DNA of 64,000 bases from Gemmataceae bacterium. Lineage in GTDB: Bacteria > Planctomycetota > Planctomycetia > Gemmatales > Gemmataceae. Numbering within the stretch: position 1 is the first letter of the stretch; every line of letters begins with the position of its first letter. The notes beneath the pieces were generated by a model. It saw nothing but the letters and a program-made list of their open reading frames with translations. It searched no databases and had not been told where the DNA came from. A program made the position numbers and the translations under genes. This document shows positions 18,653 through 26,990 of the stretch, piece by piece. The DNA lies in the NCBI GenBank assembly GCA_019694755.1, contig JAIBBI010000010.1, positions 1 through 64,000 on the forward strand, written 5' to 3'.

Positions 18653-19521
18653 GACCGCCCGCTCAGGAACTGTGCCAGCGTGCGGCCGGGGTCGATGTCC
18701 GTTCTCGCTTCGAGGACGTCGGCACCCAGGTCGCGGAGGCCCGTGACGAGTTCGCGGTGGTGGGCCGCGTACTCTTCGCGGTAGGCCTGCCGGAGGCCGC
18801 GGGGGTCGGTGATCATCTCCAGCGGGATCTCCAGACCGCGGAACAGCGTCGGCGAGGCAAAGGGGAAGTCCTCCTCGGCCGGGTCAATGACCCGCACGGC
18901 AATCATTTCGTGCCGGTCAAACCGCAGACGGCGGAAGCCCTCGAGCGTCTCGACGGCGTCGTCGAGGAAGTCGCTGACGACGATGACGATCCCGCGGCGG
19001 TCAATCCGGCCCGCCAGTTCGGAGAGGGCCGCCCCGAGTTTCGCCTCGGTCGTGCCGGGGCCGGCGACCAGCGCACGCAAGATTTCCTGAAGCTGACCCG
19101 ACTGCCCGGCCGCGCGGACCAGACGGCGGACGCGGTCGTCGACGGCAGCGAAGCCGACGCGGTCGCCCTGTCGCACGGCCAGGTGGGCGAGCGTAGCCAC
19201 GAGCGTGGACGCGTAGTCGTATTTCGATATCTCGCCCGATTGATACTTCAATGAAGCGGACGTGTCGAGCACGAGCCAGGCCGTGAGGTCGGTCTCGAGT
19301 TCGTACTGCTTGAGGTAATAGCGCTCGGTCCGGCCGAAGACCTTCCAGTCGAGGTGCTTCACGTCGTCGCCGGGCACGTATTCTCGGTGCTGGGCGAATT
19401 CGACCGCGAACCCGTGCCGGGGCGACCGGTGCGCCCCGGCGAGTAGTCCGTCAACGGTTCGTCGGGCCGACAGGTCCAGGGCCCGGACCCGCGCCAGCAC
19501 ATCGGGGTCGAGATAGGTCAT
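18649..19521 (-). CDS. DUF58 domain-containing protein
   Basis: This 290-residue protein carries the DUF58 signature (REYVPGDDVKHLDWKVFGRTE near residue 47) followed by a VWA-like metal site DTSAS near residue 86 and VVSDFLDD near 185. DUF58 proteins are partners of MoxR AAA ATPases and VWA proteins, probably as chaperone or assembly factors. I chose the ATG at 19521 (MTYLDPDVL), with a GGGGG stretch upstream; a GTG at 19527 would add two residues. It overlaps the following double-VWA gene by 4 bp. A MoxR gene is normally next to it, but here an acyl-CoA dehydrogenase lies upstream. Confidence 0.9.
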   Translation of the reverse strand: MTYLDPDVLARVRALDLSARRTVDGLLAGAHRSPRHGFAVEFAQHREYVPGDDVKHLDWKVFGRTERYYLKQYELETDLTAWLVLDTSASLKYQSGEISKYDYASTLVATLAHLAVRQGDRVGFAAVDDRVRRLVRAAGQSGQLQEILRALVAGPGTTEAKLGAALSELAGRIDRRGIVIVVSDFLDDAVETLEGFRRLRFDRHEMIAVRVIDPAEEDFPFASPTLFRGLEIPLEMITDPRGLRQAYREEYAAHHRELVTGLRDLGADVLEARTDIDPGRTLAQFLSGRS

Positions 19522-19532
19522 GGACACCCCCA

Positions 19533-19637
19533 GTTAGCCGCGACGCGGAGGCCTGGCGGAGCGGAGCGCGGCGGCCGAGGGCGTTGTCGCCATCGGCCGA
19601 AGCGCTCCCCTTCGCTGCGCTGCGGGTCGCGGCTAAC
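19533..19637. repeat. Long imperfect hairpin between acyl-CoA dehydrogenase and DUF58 genes
   Basis: Perfect 12-bp inverted ends (gttagccgcgac at 19533-19544, gtcgcggctaac at 19626-19637) enclose an inner stem of 16 positions with two mismatches (19563-19578 with 19593-19608). The right end reaches into the stop codon of the upstream gene. It could act as a terminator-like barrier or be a dispersed repeat; there is no T run. Confidence 0.6.
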
Positions 19638-21400
19638 TAATTGACGGAGAGGGCGGCATCGGCGGCGGCCAGGTTGAACTGGTCGTCGTTGTCCTTGAGA
19701 GCGGCGAAGTTGGCCCCGATCCGGCGGTCGGCGATCTTGAGGAAGTACCGGCCCGCGGAGATTTCCGCCTGGGTCTGCCGGGGGTCGCCGTTGCCGTGGG
19801 TCATCAGCGAATCGAGCCGGCTCAGCGTGCAAGACGCCGCGTACAGGTCGAGCGCGATGTCCGCCAGCCGTTCGTGGACCAACTGGGCCTGGATGAACCG
19901 CTCTTCGGTACCCGCCTTCAGGAACACCCACGGCAGTGCGAGGCCGAGTTGCTTGATCCGCTTGCCGAGTGCCGTGGCGGCCGGCTTGAGGTCCTTGCTC
20001 TGAACCGGCACGTCGGTCGAGCCATAGCGACCGCCGGTCTGCTCCCACGTGACCTGGAACAGCTTCGAGCGATGCTTAAGCGGGTTCTTCCGGGCGGCGT
20101 CGAGCTGCATGCCGGGCGCGCGGCAGCCGACCACGGCGATGAACGCCTTGAGGACGTCGTTCGCGCCTTCGCCGATCGTGTTGATGCGGGCGTCGCGCAT
20201 CATCCGCTCGTACGGCTCGTTCGAGAAGTAGCCCTGGCCGCCGAAGATCTGGATCGTATCGTTCACGATCGTCCACAGGTGCTCGGTCGCAAAGACCTTG
20301 AGCATCGCGGTTTCGAGCATGTAGTCTTCCGCGCCGCTGTCGATCAGCTTGGCACAGACGGTGGTCATCGCTTCCATGGCGAAGGCGTGGGCGGCCATGA
20401 AGCCGATCTTCTTCTTGACCAGCTCGAACTCGCTGAGTGTCTGCTGGAACTGGACGCGCGACTTGGCGTGCTTCGTCGCGGCCTGAATGCAGGTCTTGGC
20501 CGCGCCGGTGCAGGTCGCACCGAAGGTCGTCCGGCCGAAGTCGAGTACGGTGAGGGCGACGCGGAGGCCCTTGCCGATCGGCCCGAGGATGTTGGCCGCG
20601 GGCACCTTCATGTTCTCGAAGGCGAGCCAGGCGGTCGCGGTGCCGCGGATGCCGCACTTCGGGGCGCGGGGCTCGACGACCTTGAAGCCCGGCATGTCGG
20701 GCGTGACGAGGAACGCGGTGACTTTGCTCTCGCCGCCCTTCGGGTCCGGCGTGCGGGCCATCACGGTCAACACGTCGGCGATCGCGCCGTTGGTGATGTA
20801 CCGCTTCGTGCCGTTCAGAATCCATCCGCCTTCGCACGGTTCGGCTTTGGTCTGCACGTTGCCCGCGTCGGAGCCGGCCTTCTCTTCGGTGAGGGCGAAC
20901 GCACCGAGCTTTTCGCCCTTGCACAATCCGGGAAGCCATGTCTTCTTCTGCTCGGGTGTGCCAAAGAGCATCAGGGCGCGGATGCCGATCGAGCCGTGGG
21001 CGTTGACAAAAACGGCAGTGCTGGAACAGTGCCCGCCGAGCACTTCGAGGACTTTGCAATACTGCTGTTGATTGAAGCCCAGTCCGTTGGAATCAGTCGG
21101 CCCGGTCATGCCGAGCACGCCGATGTCGGCGAGGCCCTGCACGACGGACTTGGGGATATCGGCAATGCGGTCAATCTCGGCAGCGTCGATCTTGGTCCGG
21201 CAAAACTCGCGGGTCTTGGCGACCGCTTCGTCGGTGACTTTCTGCTCGGCCGGAGTCAGCACGGGGTAGGGCATCATCTGGTCGGCGCGGAAGTGGCCGA
21301 AGAACAGCCGCTTCGCAAATCCCAGGTGCTCCGGACCCGAAAACAACAGCTCTTCGGCCTGCTTCTTTTGTTGCGCAATTTGCGCGGCTGACAACGCCAT
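19637..21400 (-). CDS. Acyl-CoA dehydrogenase, long (VLCAD/ACAD9-like)
   Basis: This 587-residue FAD enzyme catalyses alpha-beta dehydrogenation of an acyl-CoA. It is about 200 residues longer than ordinary acyl-CoA dehydrogenases and has the extra C-terminal domain of VLCAD/ACAD9-type enzymes. Visible motifs are FALTEEKAGSDAG (flavin and substrate contact, near residue 172), WILNGTKRYITNG near 193, and IQIFGGQGYF near 382. RDARINTIGEGANDVL near 402 carries the probable catalytic Glu. The residues from about 430 on are the extension. No other beta-oxidation gene is adjacent, so electron acceptor and chain length are unknown. Confidence 0.92.
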   Translation of the reverse strand: MALSAAQIAQQKKQAEELLFSGPEHLGFAKRLFFGHFRADQMMPYPVLTPAEQKVTDEAVAKTREFCRTKIDAAEIDRIADIPKSVVQGLADIGVLGMTGPTDSNGLGFNQQQYCKVLEVLGGHCSSTAVFVNAHGSIGIRALMLFGTPEQKKTWLPGLCKGEKLGAFALTEEKAGSDAGNVQTKAEPCEGGWILNGTKRYITNGAIADVLTVMARTPDPKGGESKVTAFLVTPDMPGFKVVEPRAPKCGIRGTATAWLAFENMKVPAANILGPIGKGLRVALTVLDFGRTTFGATCTGAAKTCIQAATKHAKSRVQFQQTLSEFELVKKKIGFMAAHAFAMEAMTTVCAKLIDSGAEDYMLETAMLKVFATEHLWTIVNDTIQIFGGQGYFSNEPYERMMRDARINTIGEGANDVLKAFIAVVGCRAPGMQLDAARKNPLKHRSKLFQVTWEQTGGRYGSTDVPVQSKDLKPAATALGKRIKQLGLALPWVFLKAGTEERFIQAQLVHERLADIALDLYAASCTLSRLDSLMTHGNGDPRQTQAEISAGRYFLKIADRRIGANFAALKDNDDQFNLAAADAALSVN

Positions 21401-21489
21401 GACTTCACCGCTCCAGATAAGATTCGTTCACGGAATTATAGTGAGTTATCCGCAGATTTCCCGGCCCGCGCAACCACCCCGCGGACCCG

Positions 21490-22770
21490 TCAGTCAGGGG
21501 GGCCGATTTTCGCATCGGCGATGGTGTACAGGAATTCCTCGGGGTCTTTCGTGTTGAGCCGGAGCCGGCCTTCGACGCGGACCAGTTCCCGCGTCAACCG
21601 GATTAGTTTCCCTTCCGGCGCCTCCACGAGCACGATGCCGGTCGGCTCCGGAATCTCGCAGAACCAGCAGCCCACGGGGTACTCGATGAGCAGCACCGCC
21701 TGCTGTTCCAGCCCTTCGCCCGTCGGCTGGAGAAAGCCGAGCATCGAGACCCGGGTGTTGTCGAGCTTCTTGAGGTGCGGATGGGTCGTGACGCGGAACG
21801 GCTTTTCCAGCGTCGTTTCCGAAAGGACGAACCAGGGCAGTGTGTTGATCCCGTCGGGCCGGATCGGCGGCAGGGCGAAGCGCGAAATGTCGCGGACCAG
21901 CGGCCGGGGCGATTTGAACCGCACGACCGACGCGGCATCGTGTCCGGAGTGGGCGGCCGAGTCGCGGGTCGGCGGGGCAGCGGCCTTCTTGTCGGCATCA
22001 GCCCTGTACGCTTGACGTCGCTGGCGGAGCAGGGGATCGCCCATGCCGAACTCGGTGACGCAGCCGTCGAGGATGGCGGCGGCGGTGGCGGCGTCGCCGG
22101 TGGCGCGGGCGAGCTCGCCGAGCTGCCCGAGCAGCCGACCGTCGGCCGGGAGCCAGAGGCCCAGCGTCTGTGCCGCGCTCACGGCATCGCCGGGCAGCCC
22201 GGCGGGAAGCGTCGCCTCGCCCGAGTACGTCACCCCGAAGAGGTCGTCGAGCCCGGCCGTGCCGCGTCGCTCGGCCTTGCGTTGCCGGACCAGTTTCAGT
22301 TGCAGCTCTTCCGCCCGTTTCCAGCGCGGCGGCGCGAGCCGCGCAGCAAGTTCCAGTGCCGCGACGGCCTGGTCCGCATCGCCGGAGAGTTGGCACGCGG
22401 TTCCCAGGTTGCTGGCGCAGCGGAAGTGGTCGGGCGCGGTGCGGAGCCCCGCCCGCAGCACGGCGACGGCCTTGTCGAACTCGCCGAGGCGGTCGAGCAG
22501 GGCGCCCAGGTCGGCGGCCTCGTCGGCTGAGAGCGGACGGGTGAGTGCTAGCAATTTGTTGCGATCCGTACGGTAGCTTTCGCGGAGCGGCAGGGGCGGT
22601 GCGCCGGGCACGGCCGGCAGCGCGAGGGCCCGCAGCGACCGCTGGTCGATCAGGTAGCCGCGCCACTGGCTCGGTAGCTCGGCCCAGTTTTCCCCGGAAT
22701 AATGGAGCCCGGCCGGGGCCGCCGGGGCCAATGCGAGTACGACAAACAGTGACGCGAGGCTGCGGAGCAT
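21490..22770 (-). CDS. Exported TPR protein with DUF3299-like C-terminal domain
   Basis: This 426-residue protein has a signal peptide (residues about 1-20, ending APAAPA). TPR-like helical repeats occupy about 75-160 (LGEFDKAVAVLRAGLRTAPDHF and the following unit). The C-terminal part (about 310-420), with GFLQPTGEGL and GCWFCEIPEPTGIVLVE, resembles DUF3299, a family of periplasmic proteins of unknown role. It is transcribed away from the response-regulator gene with 77 bp between starts. Its function is unknown; TPRs suggest protein-protein contact in the periplasm. Confidence 0.76.
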   Translation of the reverse strand: MLRSLASLFVVLALAPAAPAGLHYSGENWAELPSQWRGYLIDQRSLRALALPAVPGAPPLPLRESYRTDRNKLLALTRPLSADEAADLGALLDRLGEFDKAVAVLRAGLRTAPDHFRCASNLGTACQLSGDADQAVAALELAARLAPPRWKRAEELQLKLVRQRKAERRGTAGLDDLFGVTYSGEATLPAGLPGDAVSAAQTLGLWLPADGRLLGQLGELARATGDAATAAAILDGCVTEFGMGDPLLRQRRQAYRADADKKAAAPPTRDSAAHSGHDAASVVRFKSPRPLVRDISRFALPPIRPDGINTLPWFVLSETTLEKPFRVTTHPHLKKLDNTRVSMLGFLQPTGEGLEQQAVLLIEYPVGCWFCEIPEPTGIVLVEAPEGKLIRLTRELVRVEGRLRLNTKDPEEFLYTIADAKIGPPD

Positions 22771-22847
22771 CCCGTCATCTTACCGGACTTTTCATTCCCA
22801 TCTCACGCCGAGGCCGGGATAATGAGAAAGTCCGGAGGGAGATCGAA

Positions 22848-23555
22848 ATGCGTGTACTCGTCGTGGAAGACAACAAGTCGCTGGCCCGCGCACTCCGCCA
22901 GGGGATCGAGGAAGAGGGCTACGCCGTCGACTGCGCCCACGACGGCGAAGAGGCCGACCACAAGGTCCGCGGCACCGACTACGACGTGATCGTCCTCGAC
23001 CTCATGCTGCCCAAGATCGACGGGATCACCCTGTTGAAGCAGTGGCGGGGTGCCGGCCGGGAGTCGTGCGTGCTGGTGCTCACGGCCAAGGACACGACGG
23101 CCGACAAAATCACCGGCCTCGACGTCGGGGCGGACGACTACCTGACCAAGCCGTTTGAACTGGATGAACTGCTCGCGCGGGTGCGGGCGCTGGTCCGGCG
23201 GAAGCATGCGGTGAAGGACCCGGTCCTGCGCTGCCACGACATGGAACTCGACACGGCGGCCCGGACGGTGAAGCGGGGCGGCCGGCCGATCTACCTCACC
23301 CCCCGCGAGTACGGCCTGCTCGAATTCCTCGCCTTCCACCGCGGCCGGGTCGTCACCCGCTCGATGATCTGGGAGCACCTCTACGACGAGCACGACGAAT
23401 CGACTTCCAACGTGGTCGACGTCTACATTCGCTACCTGCGGAATAAGATCGATAAGGGGTTCGAGCTTCCGTTGATCCTGACCCGCTGGGGCGAGGGCTA
23501 CATGCTCCGCGGCGACGACGACCCGGGCCCCGTCGACTCCGAGAGTGACGAATGA
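22848..23555 (+). CDS. OmpR-family response regulator
   Basis: This 235-residue transcription regulator has a receiver domain (residues 1-115) with phospho-acceptor D51 (VLDLMLP), T79 and K101 (LTKPFE), and a winged-helix DNA-binding domain (about 130-225) with YLTPREYGLLEFLA and VDVYIRYLRNKID. I chose the ATG at 22848 because GGAGGGA precedes it by seven bases; the frame is open further upstream. Its stop overlaps the ATG of the histidine kinase gene (ATGA), so the two form a two-component operon. The target genes are not known; the divergent TPR/DUF3299-like gene is the nearest candidate. Confidence 0.93.
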   Translation: MRVLVVEDNKSLARALRQGIEEEGYAVDCAHDGEEADHKVRGTDYDVIVLDLMLPKIDGITLLKQWRGAGRESCVLVLTAKDTTADKITGLDVGADDYLTKPFELDELLARVRALVRRKHAVKDPVLRCHDMELDTAARTVKRGGRPIYLTPREYGLLEFLAFHRGRVVTRSMIWEHLYDEHDESTSNVVDVYIRYLRNKIDKGFELPLILTRWGEGYMLRGDDDPGPVDSESDE

Positions 23556-25372
23556 AGTCGATCCGGCTTTCGCTGGTCGTTTATCTCATTCTGCTGCAAT
23601 CGCTCGCGCTGGGCGCGTCGGGCTGGCTCGCCTACAGGACCGCCGACGAAAAGCTCTCGACCGAGCAGGTCTCCCACTACGCGCTCCTCGCCAAGCAGCA
23701 CGACGAGAAGGCCAAGGCGATCCGCGACCGGTTCGACGAGGAGCTGCTGGCGATCGCCCGGCGTATCGCGAAGAACGCGGCCGAGCAGCCGCAATTCCGC
23801 CAGCACCAGGCGACGCAGGTCATCCCCGTCGGCCTGATCACGGCCGGCCTCGCCCCGCACGGCGAGGTGCTGATGCCCGTGTGGGTGGCCAGCGGCTCGC
23901 GCTCCTCGCTGCACCTGCAGATCCTCCGCCGGCTGGTGACGGAAATCGTCGTGCCCGAGGAGCAGTTGCCCCGCGATGTGGAATTTGCCGGCTCGGAGTT
24001 CTTCCAGATCAACAGCGAATGGGCGAGCCTCCCGGCCTGGCGGTCGCGCAGCCTCGGCGCGGAATCGCTCCCATTCGACCCGGGCCAGGTGTCGTCGCTG
24101 CAAGTGGTCGACTGGGCCTACGACGACATTACGCTGCCCAACGGCGAGCCCGGCCGGCGGATCCAGTTCAAGACGCCGGTCTCCCGGTTCCGCTTCCTGC
24201 GGACTCCAGGCCTGCCGCCCGTTCCACCGACTTCCGACACGGCGATCCCGCCGGTCCAGCAGCCACCCGTTACGCCGGCGGAGGGTCGGCCCGAGCGACT
24301 GGCCGAGATGGGCGTGCCGTTCATCGTGATCCAGTGCGCGTTTCAGGTGGATCAACGCGACCGCCAACTCGATCGGCTTAATGCCTCCACGACCTCGGAA
24401 ATGAAAGACGTCGTGATCCAGGGGGCGGACGCCCGGTGGGTCCTGACCCAGCGACTCGTCTTGATCGGTCTGGCGACATTCGCGGCCATTACGTTCGGCG
24501 CACTCTTTCTGATCAATCATGGCCTCGCCCCGCTGCGACGGCTGGGCGACGCGGTCAGCCAGGTGACGCCGCAGAGCCTGCGATTGCAGTTTGAGGAGGC
24601 TGAGCTTCCCCGGGAGCTGGACCCGATCGTCGACCGGCTGCGGGCGACGCTGGAGCAGTTGCGCTCGGCCTTCGAGCGGGAGAAGCAGGCGGTAGCCGAC
24701 ATCTCGCACGAGTTGCGGACGCCCGTGACCGCGCTCCTGGCGACGCTGGATGTAACGCTGAAGAAGCAGCGGTCGGCCGAGGAGTATCGTGCAGCACTCG
24801 TCGACGCGCGGGCGGCCGGGGGACACCTCCGCACGCTCGTGGAGCGGCTGCTCGCGCTGGCCCGGCTCGATGCGGGCGTAGTGCCGACCAGGATCGAGGA
24901 AGTGGACCTGAACGACGCGGTGGAGCGGGTGGCCGGGCTGATCCGCCCGCTAGCCGCCGAGAAAGGGCTGACACTTCAAACGCACTGCCCGGCCGGCCTG
25001 CAATGGACAACAGACGGCGACAAGTTTCGCGAGGTCCTGGTCAACCTGTTGCACAACGCGGTGCAGTACAACCAGCCCGGCGGGCTGATCGACCTGCGAG
25101 TGAGCTCCGAGGCGGGGCGACTGGTCGCCGTGATCCGTGACACGGGAAAGGGGATCGACCCGCAGCAGTTGCCGCACCTGTTCGAGCGGTTTTACCGGGC
25201 CGACCCGTCGCGCGAGGAGGCGGCCCTGCATGCCGGGCTGGGGCTGGCCATCGTCCGCGGTTACCTCGACCTGATGGGCGGTGACATTCAGGTCGACAGC
25301 GTACCCGGGCAGGGCACGACGTTCCGGATTTCCCTGCCGCCCGCCCCGCTGCCCCGCCGGGAAGCGGCGTAG
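23552..25372 (+). CDS. Sensor histidine kinase
   Basis: This 606-residue membrane kinase has a first helix at about residues 5-25, a long extracytoplasmic region (about 26-300), a second helix at about 302-322 and a HAMP-like stretch after it. The HisKA domain contains phospho-acceptor H386 (DISHELRTP). The HATPase domain has the N box (LLHNAVQYNQ), G1 (DTGKGID), F box (FERFYR) and G2 (GLGLAIV). The sensor region of about 275 residues does not match a family I recognise. It is coupled to the OmpR-type regulator through a 4-bp overlap. Confidence 0.93.
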   Translation: MKSIRLSLVVYLILLQSLALGASGWLAYRTADEKLSTEQVSHYALLAKQHDEKAKAIRDRFDEELLAIARRIAKNAAEQPQFRQHQATQVIPVGLITAGLAPHGEVLMPVWVASGSRSSLHLQILRRLVTEIVVPEEQLPRDVEFAGSEFFQINSEWASLPAWRSRSLGAESLPFDPGQVSSLQVVDWAYDDITLPNGEPGRRIQFKTPVSRFRFLRTPGLPPVPPTSDTAIPPVQQPPVTPAEGRPERLAEMGVPFIVIQCAFQVDQRDRQLDRLNASTTSEMKDVVIQGADARWVLTQRLVLIGLATFAAITFGALFLINHGLAPLRRLGDAVSQVTPQSLRLQFEEAELPRELDPIVDRLRATLEQLRSAFEREKQAVADISHELRTPVTALLATLDVTLKKQRSAEEYRAALVDARAAGGHLRTLVERLLALARLDAGVVPTRIEEVDLNDAVERVAGLIRPLAAEKGLTLQTHCPAGLQWTTDGDKFREVLVNLLHNAVQYNQPGGLIDLRVSSEAGRLVAVIRDTGKGIDPQQLPHLFERFYRADPSREEAALHAGLGLAIVRGYLDLMGGDIQVDSVPGQGTTFRISLPPAPLPRREAA

Positions 25373-25409
25373 CCGGCCTATCACCGCGGGGCGGCATGAG
25401 AGGGCCGGT

Positions 25410-26981
25410 TTATCCCTTCAGTATCACGCGGGCGGCGTTGCGGCCGGCCGCGGCGATGACGCCTCCGCCGGGGTGGGCGGCCGCGCCGCAGAGATACAGC
25501 TCCTTGACCGGTGTGCGGTAGTCGCCGAAGCCCATCGCCGGGCGCATGAAGAAGAGCTGATTGAGCCCCATGCCGCCCTGGAAGATGTTGCCGCCCGTCA
25601 GCCCGTAGACGCGCTCGAGGTCGACCGGCGTGAGCACCTGCCGGCCCAGCACGCTCTTTGAGAAATTTGGCGCGTAGCGGTCGACCACGGCGAAGCAGCG
25701 GTCCGCGAACTTTTCCCGCTCGGCGTCCCACGTCGTGCCGCGGAGGTGGTACGGCGCGTATTGCACGAACATGGAGATCAGGTGCCGGCCCGGCGGCGTC
25801 AGCGTGTTGTCGAGCGAGGTCGGCATCGTCATCTCGACGATCGGCGTCTCCGACCACCGGCCGTACTTGCCGTCGTCGTACGCCTTCTCCAGCGTGTCGA
25901 AGTCCGGGCACAGGTGCATCGTGCCGCGGTGGTGCGACATGACCCCGCTGCCGGGCCGGGCGGTGAATTGCGGCGGCTCCGACACCAGCACGTTGATCTT
26001 GCACGTGGCCGAGGAGTAGTCGATCGCGTCGATGGCCTTCACGAAGTCGCCTGGCAACTCCGAGTCGTGCAGGAAGCAGCGGAACGTCGTACGGGCGTCG
26101 ACGCACGAAGCGACGGACTTGGCCATGATCTCCTTGCCGTCGGCGAGCACGACGCCCGTCGCCCGACCCCCCTTCACCAGGATCTTCTGCACGGCCGCGT
26201 TGGTCTGGATCTCGACGCCGTGACTGCGACCGGCCTCGGCGATGGCATGGCTGATGCCACCCATGCCGCCGCGGACGTAACCCCACACGCCGCGGGCCCC
26301 GTCGCACTCGCCCATCACATGGTGGAATAGCACGTAGGCGGTGCCGGGCATCGAGGGCGAGGCGAACGCGCCGATGACGGCATCGGTGGCGAGCGTGACC
26401 TTGAGTTGCTCAGACTCGAACCAGCGGTCGAGGATCGGCCTGGCCGCCCCGGTGAGCACTTCGATCGTCGCGGCCGCGTCGGTGCCCAGTTTGCGGAAGC
26501 GCATGCCGAGCTTCATCAGCCGCCAGAGCTGTCCCGGGTGCATGGACATCGGGTTGGGCGGCACCTCGTCGAGCGTGGGCTCGAGGAACTCGGCGGCCTT
26601 CAGCAGCATCGCCTCGTACTTCGGCAGGTTGTCCGCGTCGCGGGTCGAGAACTTCCCCACCTCGGCGTGGTTGAGCGTCGGGTCGGGGCCGAGCATGAGG
26701 TAGCGGTTGTCGGGAAACGGCGTGAACGACGACGGATTCCGCGGCAGCATCTCGAAGCCGTGCTTCTTCAGATCCAGCTCGCGGATGATCTCGGGCCGGA
26801 GCAGCGAGTTGACGTAGGCCGCGGTCGAGACTTTGCACCCGGGCCAGATCTCCTCGGTGACGCAGCAGCCGCCGAGGACCTCCCGGCGTTCGAGAACGAG
26901 GACCTTCTTGCCGGCTTTGGCGAGGTAGGCTGCGCACGTCAGGCCGTTGTGGCCCGCGCCGATGATGATCGTGTCGTACAT
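25410..26981 (-). CDS. FAD-dependent oxidoreductase (PYROXD2 / phytoene desaturase-like)
   Basis: This 523-residue flavoprotein has an N-terminal FAD-binding motif IIIGAGHNGL (GxGxxG at about residues 8-13) and a C-terminal FAD contact ELYLCGAAAHPGGGV near 495. The overall pattern matches the PYROXD2/phytoene-desaturase-like amine oxidase superfamily. I chose ATG at 26981 (MYDTIII); a GTG two codons upstream is possible. It lies 9 bp after the permease gene and should be co-transcribed with it. The substrate is unknown. No phytoene synthase is nearby, so a carotenoid role is not supported. Confidence 0.87.
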   Translation of the reverse strand: MYDTIIIGAGHNGLTCAAYLAKAGKKVLVLERREVLGGCCVTEEIWPGCKVSTAAYVNSLLRPEIIRELDLKKHGFEMLPRNPSSFTPFPDNRYLMLGPDPTLNHAEVGKFSTRDADNLPKYEAMLLKAAEFLEPTLDEVPPNPMSMHPGQLWRLMKLGMRFRKLGTDAAATIEVLTGAARPILDRWFESEQLKVTLATDAVIGAFASPSMPGTAYVLFHHVMGECDGARGVWGYVRGGMGGISHAIAEAGRSHGVEIQTNAAVQKILVKGGRATGVVLADGKEIMAKSVASCVDARTTFRCFLHDSELPGDFVKAIDAIDYSSATCKINVLVSEPPQFTARPGSGVMSHHRGTMHLCPDFDTLEKAYDDGKYGRWSETPIVEMTMPTSLDNTLTPPGRHLISMFVQYAPYHLRGTTWDAEREKFADRCFAVVDRYAPNFSKSVLGRQVLTPVDLERVYGLTGGNIFQGGMGLNQLFFMRPAMGFGDYRTPVKELYLCGAAAHPGGGVIAAAGRNAARVILKG

Positions 26982-26990
26982 ACCCACAGG

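Noticed and set aside
25373-25409. Terminator between the histidine kinase and FAD enzyme genes
   Set aside because: A ccggcc/ggccgg pair is present but only six bp with a long loop and no T run.
25410-26981. Carotenoid phytoene desaturase
   Set aside because: The fold matches the superfamily, but no phytoene synthase or other carotenoid gene is near and the context is a permease and a spermidine-synthase-like gene.
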